Shown here: piece by piece, positions 44,920 to 54,207 of the stretch
Layout of the letters: every line of letters starts with the position of its first letter
Position numbering within the stretch: the first letter of the stretch is position 1
NCBI GenBank assembly: GCA_018262975.1
Contig: JADFDG010000019.1
Coordinates: 1-64,000 of the forward strand
Reading direction: 5' to 3'
Length of the DNA: 64,000 bases
DNA from: Gammaproteobacteria bacterium
Lineage (GTDB): Bacteria > Pseudomonadota > Gammaproteobacteria > Pseudomonadales > JADFDG01
Translations under genes and position numbers: made by a program
Notes under the pieces: generated by a model
Told to the model about the DNA's origin: nothing
The model's input: the letters and a program-made list of their open reading frames with translations, nothing else
Databases searched by the model: none

Positions 44920-45276
44920 TCACAGGGTGATGACGCGGTCGTGGTTCACGAACAGTTCGCGCAAGGCCGTGGCGTCGAGCGCGGTGGCGCCGCCCAGCAG
45001 GTGCCCCGCATCCAGCCCGCGTTCGGCCAGCGCGCCGGCATCGGCGTACACGCGCGTGATGTCGTAGGCCTCGAACGCGCCGAGCATGGCCTGCACGGGT
45101 TGCGCGGCGATGGACCCGGGCTGTTGGCCGGGCTGCAATTGCCAGACGCCGTCGCCGCTGAACAGCACCGCGATCTCGGCGGCGAAGGCCGACAGCAGCA
45201 GGGCGGCATCGATGGCTTCGCGGGCGCGCGCGCTGCCGTAGGGTGAACCGCGGACGACGACGAGGATCTTCTTCAT
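44920..45276 (-). CDS. tusC: Sulfurtransferase complex subunit TusC
   Basis: A 118-residue DsrF-like subunit. Start MKKILVVVRGSPYGSARAREAIDAALLLSAF, ending FVNHDRVITL. Start chosen because it follows tusD by ten bases and keeps the typical N-terminus; a long upstream frame runs into the repeat and is spurious. Confidence 0.9.
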   Translation of the reverse strand: MKKILVVVRGSPYGSARAREAIDAALLLSAFAAEIAVLFSGDGVWQLQPGQQPGSIAAQPVQAMLGAFEAYDITRVYADAGALAERGLDAGHLLGGATALDATALRELFVNHDRVITL

Positions 45277-45286
45277 GGCATCGCTC

Positions 45287-45679
45287 TCAGCCGCCGAAGG
45301 TGATGACGCGATCGGATTCCAGCGCCGCCTCGGCCAGTTGCCCGAGCCCGGACAGTACGAACGCGGGGTCGAGGTTGGCGGCGGTCCGCTCGTAGCGCTC
45401 GCGTTCGCCCTCGTCGAGCAGGCCGCGACGCAGGGCGGCGGCGATGCAGACCACCAGTTCGATGCCGTTGGCCAGCGCGAAATCACGCCACTGCGCGACC
45501 GTATCCACCTCATCCTGCGGCGGCACCGCCAGCGCGGTGGCGTTATGCACGCCCTCGCCGTAGAAGAACACCCGGCTGACCGTGTGGCCGCGTGCCAGCG
45601 CCGCACGCGCGAAGCGCAGCGCACCCTGGCTGGCGGCGCTGGACTGGGGGGCGGCGAGGACGAGCAGGGCGTAGCGCAT
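45287..45679 (-). CDS. tusD: Sulfurtransferase complex subunit TusD
   Basis: A 130-residue DsrE-like subunit carrying the catalytic cysteine in ELVVCIAAALRRG (near residue 79). Receives persulfide and passes it to TusE. It is the first gene of the operon. The ORF could be extended upstream across the palindromic repeat, but the ATG ahead of RYALLVLAAPQSS gives the family start. Confidence 0.9.
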   Translation of the reverse strand: MRYALLVLAAPQSSAASQGALRFARAALARGHTVSRVFFYGEGVHNATALAVPPQDEVDTVAQWRDFALANGIELVVCIAAALRRGLLDEGERERYERTAANLDPAFVLSGLGQLAEAALESDRVITFGG

Positions 45680-45746
45680 CGGCGGGGCAAGGGTCCGGTC
45701 AGGTGTCCCATGATAACCGGCTCCCACTGACCCGCGCCGATGCCGA

Positions 45747-45807
45747 TGTAGAGAGGGGGCCATGCCCCCGACGATTTTCTGGTCGGGGGCATGGCCCCCT
45801 CGCTACA
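45747..45807. repeat. Palindromic intergenic repeat, copy 6 (full, short core)
   Basis: TGTAGAGAGGGGGCCATGCC and the arm ending CCCCCTCGCTACA flank a core of about 10 bp. It lies between tusD and tRNA-Ser. Together with copy 5 it brackets the tusDCBE-ybiB block. Confidence 0.9.
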
Positions 45808-45843
45808 GGGGTGCGGGTTGGGTATCCTTGCGCCGTCGACTGC

Positions 45844-45933
45844 GGAGAGGTGGCAGAGTGGTCGATTGCATCGGTCTTGAAAACCGACGGCTCCGCGAGG
45901 GGCCCGTGAGTTCGAATCTCACCCTCTCCGCCA
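45844..45933 (+). tRNA. tRNA-Ser (anticodon UGA)
   Basis: Class II tRNA with acceptor GGAGAGG/CCTCTCC, long variable arm, anticodon loop CTTGAAA (UGA) and T-loop GTTCGAATC. G is the discriminator and an encoded CCA ends at 45933. It is single, upstream of cls, and the REP-like copy 6 precedes it. Confidence 0.95.
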
Positions 45934-45955
45934 TTTCCTTCCTTGCGGGTCATCC

Positions 45956-47404
45956 ATGACGGATTTCGACTGGCAGGTGCTGATCGAAACCTGGTGGCCC
46001 CCGCTGGTGGGTCTGCTTGGCGTGGTGGCCGCGCTGCTCTCCACTGTCCATGTCTCGCTGACCAAGCGCAACGTGCAGGCCCGCGCCGGCTGGGTCGCGC
46101 TGGTCTGGCTGGTGCCGGTCATCGGTGCCGCCCTCTACCTTCTGCTGGGCATCAACCGCATCCGCCGCCGCGCGGTTGCCATGCACCGTCGCGTCGCCTT
46201 GCCGGTTTCCTCGGCGGTGGTGCCGGTATCCGGCGGCGAATTGCCCGAATCGGTCCGTGCCATCAATCGCGTGGTCAACCAGGTCACGCGGCGTCCGCTG
46301 CTGGCCGGCAACGAGGTGCGCATACTCGACGATGGCCGCGTGGCCTGTGACGCCATGGTCGCTGCCATCGAGGGCGCACGCCGCTCGGTCTCGCTGTGCA
46401 CCTACATCTTCGACAACGATCATGTGGGTCAGCGCGTGGTGGCCGCGCTGGTCGCCGCGCACCAGCGTGGCGTGGACGTGCGCGTGCTGGTCGATGCCGT
46501 GGGCCTGCGCTATTCGTGGTTCAACCCGGTCGACCGGCAACTGGCCGCCGCCGGCGTGCGCATCGCGCGTTTCCTGCCGCCGCGTTTCCTGCCCTGGCAC
46601 CTGCCGTACGCCAACCTGCGCAACCACCGCAAGATCCTCGTGGTCGACGGCGAGACCGGCTATACCGGCGGCATGAACATCCGCGCCGGCTACCTGCTGC
46701 CCCCGCACCATCCCGACGCGATCATCGACCTGCATTTCGAATTGCGCGGCCCGGTGGTGGCGCAACTGCAACGCAGTTTCCAGGAAGACTGGTTGTTCGT
46801 GTCCGGGGAAGTGCTGGCCGGTGAGACCTGGTTCCCGCCGTTGCCGCCGGCAGGCGACGTGCTGGCCCGCGGCATCAGCGACGGGCCCGACGAGGACGCC
46901 GACAAACTGTTCTGGACCTACATGGCCGGTATCCAGGGCGCGCAGCATTCGCTGTGGATCCTCACGCCGTATTTCCTGCCGGAACCGGAACTGGTGGCCG
47001 CCTTGTGCGGCGCCGCCATGCGCGGCGTGCAGGTGAACATCGTGCTGCCCGAACACAGCAACCTGCCGCCGGTGGACTGGGCGTCTACCTCGACGGTGGA
47101 GGAGTTGCTGGCCCGCGGTTGCCGCGTCTGGCTCACCCCGGCGCCGTTCGACCATGGCAAGTTGTTCCTGGTCGACGACGCCTGGTCCTTGCTGGGCTCG
47201 GGGAACTGGGACCCGCGCAGCCTGAAACTCAACTTCGAGTTCGCCGTGGAGTGTTACGACCCGGTGCTCGGGCGGCGCCTGCGCTACGTGGTCGAGGAGC
47301 GCCTGCAGCGGGCCCGCGAACTGTCGCTGACCGAGTTGCGCCAGCGCCCCTTCCTGGTCCGCCTGCGCGACGGTCTCGCCGGCCTGTTCACCCCCTACCT
47401 GTAG
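45956..47404 (+). CDS. cls: Cardiolipin synthase-type phospholipase D protein
   Basis: A 482-residue inner-membrane enzyme that condenses phosphatidylglycerol into cardiolipin. Two N-terminal transmembrane helices (residues about 10-65) are followed by two HKD motifs, NHRKILVVDGETGYTGGMN and HGKLFLVDDAWSLLGSGN, each with conserved H, K and D. The stop TAG is provided by the start of a palindromic repeat remnant (CTGTAGCGAGGGG). Confidence 0.92.
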   Translation: MTDFDWQVLIETWWPPLVGLLGVVAALLSTVHVSLTKRNVQARAGWVALVWLVPVIGAALYLLLGINRIRRRAVAMHRRVALPVSSAVVPVSGGELPESVRAINRVVNQVTRRPLLAGNEVRILDDGRVACDAMVAAIEGARRSVSLCTYIFDNDHVGQRVVAALVAAHQRGVDVRVLVDAVGLRYSWFNPVDRQLAAAGVRIARFLPPRFLPWHLPYANLRNHRKILVVDGETGYTGGMNIRAGYLLPPHHPDAIIDLHFELRGPVVAQLQRSFQEDWLFVSGEVLAGETWFPPLPPAGDVLARGISDGPDEDADKLFWTYMAGIQGAQHSLWILTPYFLPEPELVAALCGAAMRGVQVNIVLPEHSNLPPVDWASTSTVEELLARGCRVWLTPAPFDHGKLFLVDDAWSLLGSGNWDPRSLKLNFEFAVECYDPVLGRRLRYVVEERLQRARELSLTELRQRPFLVRLRDGLAGLFTPYL

Positions 47405-47413
47405 CGAGGGGGG
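47400..47413. repeat. Palindromic intergenic repeat, copy 7 (remnant)
   Basis: Only TGTAGCGAGGGGGG of the left arm is kept. Its TAG is the stop codon of cls. Taken as a decayed copy because of sequence and position. Confidence 0.5.
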
Positions 47414-47571
47414 ACAGGTTCGCCAGCGCGTGAGAGAATGCTCACAAAGCGTTCCGCCTTAACGGCTGGGCGGGTGGGTGCCCGGGGGCTATCGTTGCGC
47501 CCGCGCCGCGGGAAGCGGCGCCCGGGCGGCCGCACCGCCCGGACCAACGCAACGGAACGCCGGGGGAAAGC

Positions 47572-48231
47572 ATGGCCATCAAGGTACTTGTCGTCGACGA
47601 TCACGATCTGGTCCGCATCGGCATCAGCCGCATGCTGGAGGACGTGGAGGGCATCCGCGTGGTCGGCCAGGCCGCCAGCGGCGAGGACGCCGTGAAGATG
47701 GTCCGCGACCAGGCCCCGGACGTAGTGCTCATGGACGTGCAGATGCCCGGCATCGGCGGCCTGGAGGCCACCCGCAAGATCCAGCGCATCGACGATTCGG
47801 TGCGCGTCATCGCCGTCACCGTCTGTGACGAGGAGCCGTTCCCGTCGCGCCTGCTCAAGGCGGGTGCCTCCGGCTACCTCACCAAGGGCGCCGACCTGCA
47901 GGAAATGGTGAAGGCCATCCGCGTGGTGAACGCCGGCCAGAAATACATCAGTTCGGAAATCGCCCAGCAGATGGCCCTCAAGCCGTTCAAGGAAGAGCAG
48001 GCTTCGCCGTTCGACCAGCTCTCCGAGCGCGAACTGCAGATCACCATCATGGTGGTCAACTGCCAGAAGGTGCAGGAGATCTCCGACAAGCTCTGCCTGA
48101 GCCCGAAGACCGTGAACAGCTACCGCTACCGCATCTTCGAGAAACTCGGCATCAACTCCGACGTGGAGCTGACCCTGCTGGCGGTACGCCACGGGCTGGT
48201 CGACGCCGGGGTGGCCAGCGGCGCCGCCTGA
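47572..48231 (+). CDS. uvrY: UvrY/GacA-type response regulator
   Basis: A 219-residue NarL-family regulator. The receiver has the acid pair DDHD near residues 8-11, phosphorylation Asp in VVLMDVQMPGIGG (residue about 54) and the conserved Thr and Lys. The LuxR-type HTH is SEREL...EISDKLCLSPKTVNSYRYRIFEKL. It precedes uvrC by ten bases, as uvrY/gacA does in E. coli and Pseudomonas, where it controls CsrA-binding small RNAs. The sensor kinase is not in the window. Confidence 0.93.
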   Translation: MAIKVLVVDDHDLVRIGISRMLEDVEGIRVVGQAASGEDAVKMVRDQAPDVVLMDVQMPGIGGLEATRKIQRIDDSVRVIAVTVCDEEPFPSRLLKAGASGYLTKGADLQEMVKAIRVVNAGQKYISSEIAQQMALKPFKEEQASPFDQLSERELQITIMVVNCQKVQEISDKLCLSPKTVNSYRYRIFEKLGINSDVELTLLAVRHGLVDAGVASGAA

Positions 48232-48241
48232 AACCCTGCGC

Positions 48242-50113
48242 ATGAGCGACGCCGCCGCGGGCGAGGGCACCACTCAGCAGTCCGCGTTCGACGCCGACGA
48301 TTTCCTGCGCACCGCCAGCCGCCTGCCCGGCGTCTATCGCATGTTCGATGCCGACGGACGCATCCTGTACGTCGGCAAGGCGCGCAACCTGCGCAACCGC
48401 CTGTCCAGCTACTTCCAGAAGAATCTGTCGTCGCTGAAGACACAGGCGCTGGTCAAGCGCATCGCCCATATCGAGACCACGGTCACCAGCACGGAGACCG
48501 AGGCCCTGCTGCTCGAGCAGCAGCTGATCAAGTCGCTCAAACCGCCGTACAACATCCTGCTGCGCGACGACAAGTCGTACCCGTACATCCACGTCACCAC
48601 CGCCGACGAATTCCCGCGCATGCGTTTCTACCGCGGCGCGCGCAAGGTGCCTGGCCGCTTCTTCGGGCCGTTCCCGCACTCGGTGGCGGTGCGCGACACC
48701 CTCAACCTGCTGGAGAAGATCTTCCGGGTGCGCACCTGTGAGGACAGCTTTTTCCGCAACCGCTCGCGCCCCTGCCTGCAGTACCAGATCGGCCGCTGCA
48801 GCGCGCCCTGCACCGGCCTGCGCAGCCGCGACGACTACGCCCGCGACGTGCGCCACCTGCTGATGTTCCTTGAAGGGCGCAGCGACGACATCACTGCCGA
48901 ACTGGTGGCAGCGATGGAAGCGGCCAGCGTGCGCCTCGAGTTCGAGCAGGCCGCGGTGTTGCGCGACCGCATCGCCGCGCTGCGCCACGTGCAGGAAACC
49001 CAGGCGGTGTCCAGGGAGGGCGGTGACGCCGACGTGTTCGCGGTGGAGGCGCGGCCCGGCGGCACCTGCGTGCAGGTATTGTTCGTGCGTGGCGGGCGCG
49101 TGCTGGGCAGCAAGAGCTGGTTCCCGTCGGCGGCCGATGGTGAACCTTCCGCGGTGCTCGACGAGTTCCTGCCGCAGTTCTACCTGTCCGCTGGTGACGA
49201 TGCCGATGGCGGTCGCGAAGTGCCACGCGAAGTGATCCTCTCGCATGAACCCGAGGACACCGGCGCGCTGGCCGAACTGCTGGCCGCGCGCGCCGGCCAC
49301 AAGGTGCGCTTCACCGCCAGTGTGCGCGGCGACCGCGCCGCCTGGTTGCGCATGGCCGCCACCAACGCCACGCAGGCCCTCGGCACGCACCTGGCCAGCC
49401 GCCAGAACCTGCGCCAGCGCTTCGATGCGCTGGCGGCCGCGCTGGGCTTGCCGGACGTGCCGGCGCGCATCGAGTGTTTCGATATCAGTCACACCATGGG
49501 CGAGGGGACGGTGGCCTCCTGCGTGGTGTTCGACGGCAACGGCCCGCTCAAGCGCGAATACCGCCGCTTCAACATCGAGGGCATCACCCCGGGTGACGAC
49601 TTCGCCGCCATGGACCAGGCCTTTCGCCGCCGTTACACGCGCTTGAAGGAGGAGGGCGCCTCGCTGCCGGACCTGGTGCTGATCGACGGCGGCGCCGGCC
49701 AGCTGGGGCGCGCCGGGGCCGCGGCCGCCGAGATGCAACTGGAGGGCGTGCAACTGGTGGGGGTGGCCAAGGGCCCGTCGCGCAAGGCCGGCCTGGAGAC
49801 CCTGCACCTGCCCGGCAGCGACCAGGCACTGGCGCTGCCGGCGGACCATCCCGGCCTGCTGCTCATCCAGCAGGTGCGCGACGAGGCGCACCGCTTCGCC
49901 ATCGCCGGCCACCGCGCGCGGCGGGCCAAGGCGCGTCGCGAGTCGCCGGTGGAAGGCATCCGCGGCATCGGCCCCAAGCGCCGGCGCCTGCTGCTCACCC
50001 ACTTCGGCGGCTGGCAGCAACTCGAGCGGGCCAGCGCCGCCGACATCGCCCGCGTGCCCGGCATCGACGAGCGTCTGGCCGGCGAGATCTACAAGGCGCT
50101 TCACCCCGATTGA
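48242..50113 (+). CDS. uvrC: Excinuclease ABC subunit C
   Basis: A 623-residue nucleotide-excision endonuclease. GIY-YIG domain (PGVYRMFDADGRILYVGKARNLRNRL, residues about 22-47), UVR region near residue 200-240, RNase H-like C-terminal nuclease (FDISHTMGEGTVASCVVFD and LVLIDGGAGQL) and a helix-hairpin-helix at the end. Expected length about 600-620. Located between uvrY and pgsA. Confidence 0.97.
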   Translation: MSDAAAGEGTTQQSAFDADDFLRTASRLPGVYRMFDADGRILYVGKARNLRNRLSSYFQKNLSSLKTQALVKRIAHIETTVTSTETEALLLEQQLIKSLKPPYNILLRDDKSYPYIHVTTADEFPRMRFYRGARKVPGRFFGPFPHSVAVRDTLNLLEKIFRVRTCEDSFFRNRSRPCLQYQIGRCSAPCTGLRSRDDYARDVRHLLMFLEGRSDDITAELVAAMEAASVRLEFEQAAVLRDRIAALRHVQETQAVSREGGDADVFAVEARPGGTCVQVLFVRGGRVLGSKSWFPSAADGEPSAVLDEFLPQFYLSAGDDADGGREVPREVILSHEPEDTGALAELLAARAGHKVRFTASVRGDRAAWLRMAATNATQALGTHLASRQNLRQRFDALAAALGLPDVPARIECFDISHTMGEGTVASCVVFDGNGPLKREYRRFNIEGITPGDDFAAMDQAFRRRYTRLKEEGASLPDLVLIDGGAGQLGRAGAAAAEMQLEGVQLVGVAKGPSRKAGLETLHLPGSDQALALPADHPGLLLIQQVRDEAHRFAIAGHRARRAKARRESPVEGIRGIGPKRRRLLLTHFGGWQQLERASAADIARVPGIDERLAGEIYKALHPD

Positions 50114-50175
50114 CCGCGCCACAGGGGGCTTGCCGGTCGGCTATACTGGATCCTTACACAGCCCGTCGTGCCCGC

Positions 50176-50769
50176 ATGAGCCGCCCATCCCTTTTCAACG
50201 TCCCCACGATCCTCACGCTCGCGCGGATTGCGATGATTCCGCTGTTCATCGGCGTGTTCTACCTGCATTCCTGGTGGGGTAATGCCATCGCCGCGGCCAT
50301 CTTCCTGATCGCCGGTCTCACCGACTACCTTGACGGCTACCTGGCGCGCCGCCTCAACCAGTCGACGCGCTTCGGCGCCTTCCTGGACCCGGTGGCCGAC
50401 AAGTTGATGGTGGCGGCGGCACTGGTGCTGCTGGTGGAGTACCACGCCAATGCCTGGCTGGCGATTCCCGCCATCGTCATCATTTCCCGCGAAATCGCCG
50501 TGTCGGCGCTGCGCGAGTGGATGGCGGAGATCGGCGCCCGTGCCGCGGTCGCGGTGTCGTATATCGGCAAGGTGAAGACGGTCATGCAGATCACCGCCAT
50601 CACCCTGCTGCTGGCCTTCGAGCCGCAGTTCATCGAGGGCCGCAAGATGGTGTTCACGCCGTTCTTCGTCTTCAACTACGTGCTGCTGTACATCGCCACC
50701 GCGCTCACGCTGTGGTCGATGCTGGTGTACCTGAAGGCCGCCTGGCCGCACCTGCGCGACGACGCCTGA
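50176..50769 (+). CDS. pgsA: CDP-diacylglycerol-glycerol-3-phosphate 3-phosphatidyltransferase
   Basis: A 197-residue membrane enzyme that makes phosphatidylglycerol phosphate. The CDP-alcohol motif DGYLARRLNQSTRFGAFLDP...D is complete, with four to six hydrophobic helices. The start is the ATG ahead of SRPSLFNVPTILTL; upstream bases read in frame but overlap uvrC. It supplies substrate to cls. Upstream of the tRNA cluster as in other gammaproteobacteria. Confidence 0.95.
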   Translation: MSRPSLFNVPTILTLARIAMIPLFIGVFYLHSWWGNAIAAAIFLIAGLTDYLDGYLARRLNQSTRFGAFLDPVADKLMVAAALVLLVEYHANAWLAIPAIVIISREIAVSALREWMAEIGARAAVAVSYIGKVKTVMQITAITLLLAFEPQFIEGRKMVFTPFFVFNYVLLYIATALTLWSMLVYLKAAWPHLRDDA

Positions 50770-50835
50770 AGGCGCGCCGCCACGCCATCATTGCTTGACA
50801 GGGCAGGGGGCGTGGCTAGAATAGCTGCCTCTTCC

Positions 50836-50911
<76 letters not shown>

Positions 50912-50920
50912 GATTCAAGG

Positions 50921-50951
50921 AAACCCCGGCATCCTGTTCCGGGGTTTTTTT
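50921..50951 (+). terminator. Rho-independent terminator after tRNA-Gly
   Basis: AACCCCGG, nine-base loop and CCGGGGTT followed by a run of T residues to 50951. Perfect 8-bp stem with a strong U tail, between tRNA-Gly and tRNA-Cys. The last two tRNAs would need a leaky terminator or their own promoter. Confidence 0.9.
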
Positions 50952-50993
50952 CTGGGATGAGGCGCATCTGCCCGCGCCGCATCAAGGTTCCAA

Positions 50994-51067
50994 GGCTGGG
51001 TGGCAGAGTGGTCATGCAGCGGACTGCAACTCCGCGTACGCCGGTTCAATTCCGACCTCAGCCTCCA
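50994..51067 (+). tRNA. tRNA-Cys (anticodon GCA)
   Basis: GGCTGGG/CTCAGCC acceptor with one G-U pair, anticodon loop CTGCAAC, T-loop GTTCAATTC, encoded CCA (51065-51067). Confidence 0.95.
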
Positions 51068-51076
51068 TCTTCCGGC

Positions 51077-51096
51077 CCCCGGCACCTGCGCCGGGG
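51077..51096 (+). other. GC-rich hairpin between tRNA-Cys and tRNA-Leu
   Basis: CCCCGGC, loop ACCTGC, GCCGGGG. A perfect 7-bp stem without a U run, so a processing or weak pause structure rather than an intrinsic terminator. Confidence 0.5.
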
Positions 51097-51125
51097 TGTC
51101 CTGCTCCGCTCAAGCGCAGTCCCCC

Positions 51126-51212
51126 GCCCGGGTGGCGAAACGGGTAGACGCAAGGGACTTAAAATCCCCCGCCCCAACGGGCATGCCGGTTCGAGTCCGG
51201 CCCCGGGCACCA
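51126..51212 (+). tRNA. tRNA-Leu (anticodon UAA)
   Basis: GCCCGGG/CCCGGGC acceptor, anticodon loop CTTAAAA, long variable arm, T-loop GTTCGAGTC, encoded CCA to 51212. Last gene of the conserved core; the gene content changes right after it, and tRNA-Leu 3' ends are common integration targets. Confidence 0.95.
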
Positions 51213-51382
51213 ATTAAATCAGTATGTTACGCGACATTTGGCGGCGGAGACGTTTCCTGCTGGACGAAATGTGTACTTTCCGTCTCCGTTCGGTCTCCGT
51301 TGGGCAGATGCATGCTCGCCATGCATGGCTAATCTGCCCTTGCTCGCGGTGACTTGCGCTGATCGTTGAGTGTTCCGTCCTA
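51213..51382. other. Boundary segment between tRNA-Leu and the accessory island
   Basis: No gene. It contains CGGAGACG (51246 region) followed by inverse-oriented CGTCTCCG copies and then GGTCTCCG, a short dyad cluster of the kind seen near attachment sites. No integrase and no copy of the tRNA-Leu 3' end were found within the window, so an att site is only a suggestion. Confidence 0.35.
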
Positions 51383-52252
51383 TCAAGCGGAACTCGTCCC
51401 GCCCGAGGCGGTGAAGCTCTCTTGAATCAAGCGTTCAAGAATCGCCGTTTGACTCACGCCCTGCTGGGTGGCCAGCCAGTCCAGCTGATCCTTTGCGGAC
51501 TTGGTCAGCGGCAGGTGATACGGCTTCTTCGCCTTGCCGGAGTCGCGGAACTTCTTCTGGCTCCACGTCTTCTTCATCGTGTCCAGGAACAGTCGCTTCT
51601 CGGCCGCGTTGCCCTCAGAGAGACGGTCCAAGGCTATCAGTATCGCCGCATAGCGCTCCTTGGGGGTGACCGGCATCGGGATGAATGATGACTTGTAGCC
51701 CTTCACGATGTAGGTCCAGGCCCAGTCAAGCTGTACCTCGTCCTTGGGGTTCAGCCATTTCGTCTCCTTGTCTGGAGTGCGCATCCGACCCCAATACAGT
51801 TTCTGCTGCTCAAGAAACTGCTCTTTCGCCGCCGGCGTGGCGTTCCAGCAATCAATGGCCAGGATGATCGCATCCCGCCTCCTGGTGCTTGCCACGGCCA
51901 TGAGGGGTTGGATCTGGAAGTAGTTGTTTGGGTTGGTGGCTAGGCGTTCGAGTTGCAGGTAAAGCCAGACGATCAGGCGGTCGTCATCCTTGTCGATCCA
52001 GCGGAACGCGCTCTCCGAAACAATCTGGTCCCTATGGGCGTTCAGGATCTCCTGAATAGCTTCGGGCGGGTTTGTATGGCCCGCGATCAAGCCGGCGATC
52101 GTCTGAATGACCTGGCTCGGATTAAGGGACTCGTCGCTCTGGAGCTGGACACCCTTGCTCATCAGGAAGCGCCAGAGCCACCGGATATCCCGGTCCTTGA
52201 AATGCTGCAACTCCTTCGGGAGTGCTGCCGGGAGGTTTGCGTGCACGGCCAT
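51383..52252 (-). CDS. Uncharacterised protein with ribbon-helix-helix-like C-terminus
   Basis: A 289-residue soluble protein. Residues about 245-280 (LTKSAKDQLDWLATQQGVSQTAILERLIQ) read like a ribbon-helix-helix or short helical DNA-binding segment. The preceding 240 residues are helical with no recognised family. The start is the ATG after GGAG; a GTG one codon upstream is also possible. It points towards tRNA-Leu and is the first gene of the accessory island. Function unknown; a DNA-binding regulator is the best guess. Confidence 0.6.
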   Translation of the reverse strand: MAVHANLPAALPKELQHFKDRDIRWLWRFLMSKGVQLQSDESLNPSQVIQTIAGLIAGHTNPPEAIQEILNAHRDQIVSESAFRWIDKDDDRLIVWLYLQLERLATNPNNYFQIQPLMAVASTRRRDAIILAIDCWNATPAAKEQFLEQQKLYWGRMRTPDKETKWLNPKDEVQLDWAWTYIVKGYKSSFIPMPVTPKERYAAILIALDRLSEGNAAEKRLFLDTMKKTWSQKKFRDSGKAKKPYHLPLTKSAKDQLDWLATQQGVSQTAILERLIQESFTASGGTSSA

Positions 52253-52255
52253 CAC

Positions 52256-52801
52256 TTTGTCTCCACTATAGAACCGTCACTTGGTCGTGTGACTAGGTAG
52301 GGGAGACATTGTGCATTCAGGCGACTCGCCCGTCAACACACTAGTCAGGTTTATGATGCATTTACGTAGTCTTTCTGTCGGATTGTTCGTAGTGATTTAT
52401 GTCGTGTTTTCAGTGGACGGTACCTGCTGAGCCGAGGAAACAGGCCGATTTTACGGCGGAGACCCATCCGAACTGGACCGACTGTTCTCACTATACCTCG
52501 CTTTTCGGCTGATGGCGGTTGCCATCTGTCGGCCCATGCTCCTGCCCTGGCTGGACTGATGACGGAGCGTTGCGCTGCCCAGTCGCAGGGGCGGCGTGGT
52601 CGTGCCGATGGGCGTAATGGTAGCGGGCGGCCGGCCTGGCAGACTTCCTCCTCCGCGCGAATGCAGGGCAACCCCAAGCGCATGGCTAGGTGCGACAAAC
52701 GCGCCGCGGATGTGGCGTCTGCCCGACGTCCGGGTGGCGGCATATGTGGCAAGAGATGGCTCACTGTGCTGAACCATGGGGTGAGTGCCCAAGGGGAGGC
52801 T
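52256..52801. other. Non-coding stretch of the island
   Basis: 546 bp without a supported gene. Several frames stay open by composition only. No RNA gene, terminator or strong repeat was recognised. The AT-rich middle (about 52330-52420) contrasts with both sides. Confidence 0.5.
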
Positions 52802-54096
52802 ATGGGAATGCCGGCCGTGAAGCAGCCAATATCAGTGACCCGGGACGAGCTATATGAATTGGTCTGGTCTTCGCCCATGGCGGAGGTCGCAGCAAAATTC
52901 GGGGTTTCCGGTAGTTATCTGACGCGGATCTGCAAGGCCCTCAATGTGCCCCAGCCGAGGGCAGGGCACTGGGCGAAGGTGGCTGCGGGCCAGGCGTCTC
53001 CACCCCGCTGCCCCTTGCCTGCAGCTCGTCCAGGCGATCCGCAGGTCTGGCAGCGGGGCGCGTGGCCACCGCAGGAGGTCCGGGTAGATCCGGTCCCTCC
53101 TGACCCGCGGGCTCGACGCAAAGGGTTGCCGAAGGGGCCGCTGCCCGGTCGCCATCCGCTGTTAGCCGGCGTAAAGGAGCTCCTTGATGAGGCCCGCAGG
53201 AGCTACCGCGCCGACTATCAAAAGCCCCGTACCGGCAAACTCGTCGACGTCGTCGTATCGAAGTCGGGTATCGATGCCGCCCTGCAGCTGGCCAACCAGA
53301 TCTACCTCGCCCTGGAGGCCAGGGGTCATCGGGTCGTGCTGGCGCCGAGGGGCTGGGGGGTATCGCGCCCCGAGTTTGATGAACGGGAAAAGGCGGGGCG
53401 CAGGCAATTCGCGCCGGACCTATGGGGACCGTCACGGTTGACCACGGCTTACCTCGGTTCTGTTCCGATGGGCCTGACCATTGTCGAGCTCTCGGAGCGA
53501 GCGGAGTTCAGTACGTCGATGGCAGGTACGTGCGGCTAACCGACCTGACCCCGGCGCAGCGACGGATGAATGGGCCTGGGACCTGGCGGCAAATGGAAGA
53601 GTTCCCCAGTGGGCGCTTCATGTTGGTGGCCTATTGCCCCGAGCAGGCTGCGGGTTGGCGGGAAGAGTGGAGGGAGTCTCATCAGGGCGAACTACTTAAG
53701 AAGATTCCCGCCATTGTCCGAAGTCTGGAGCGGGCAGCTCCAAAGGTTGCCCAAGCGATGAGGGCTGGGCGTGAAAAGGAGGCGATACGGAAACAGGCCG
53801 AGGACGCCGCCCATGCAAGGTGGTTGGCAGAGGAAGACTGCCGCAGGCGGGAGCTTGCAAGGCGAACAAGCCGGGAAGACCTTCTTCGCATCATTTCGCT
53901 GTGGTCGGAATCCCGCACTGTCGAGATATTCCTTTCTGAGATCGAGAGGGGGCTCGCTGAGGCTGATCTGAACGATGATGAGCGCCGGCAATTGCTTGGT
54001 CGATTGCAAGCGGCTCGTGACCTGGTATCGGGTAGCAGTGCGCTTCAGCTATTCGCAGAATGGCACCTTTCGAGGGATCTGCAATTTGGGCCGTGA
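52802..54096 (+). pseudogene. Frameshifted HTH-containing hypothetical protein
   Basis: Two frames join near 53506. The 5' part (from MGMPAVKQPISVTRDELYELVW) has an HTH-like segment MAEVAAKFGVSGSYLTRICKAL, followed by a GHWAKVAAG motif typical of a known but uncharacterised family. It ends in a new frame at residue about 240. The 3' part resumes in the -1 frame with VQYVDGRYVRLTDLTPAQRR and an acidic/basic coiled tail. One missing base after GCGGAG would restore a single protein of about 431 residues. No slippery heptamer is seen, so a mutation is more likely than programmed frameshifting. Confidence 0.65.
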
Positions 54097-54207
54097 CTAT
54101 GCGCTCGCCAGTCTGATGCGCGGAATGACGTGTATCGCAACGGAATCCTGTGAATTTCTACGGACATGACTCATCGCATGAGGAAGTTTGCGTTGAGGAG
54201 ATCCACC

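Noticed and set aside
51213-51382. A possible attL with integrase remnant
   Set aside because: Only short dyads are seen; no copy of the tRNA end and no integrase in the window, so it is not called.
52559-52801. Upstream extension of the frameshifted HTH gene
   Set aside because: No ribosome site and no sequence similarity to the family; the start at MGMPAVKQP follows GGGGAGG.
53500-53512. Programmed -1 frameshift in the HTH gene
   Set aside because: The bases around GGAGTTC do not form a slippery X XXY YYZ site, and no strong downstream structure was recognised.
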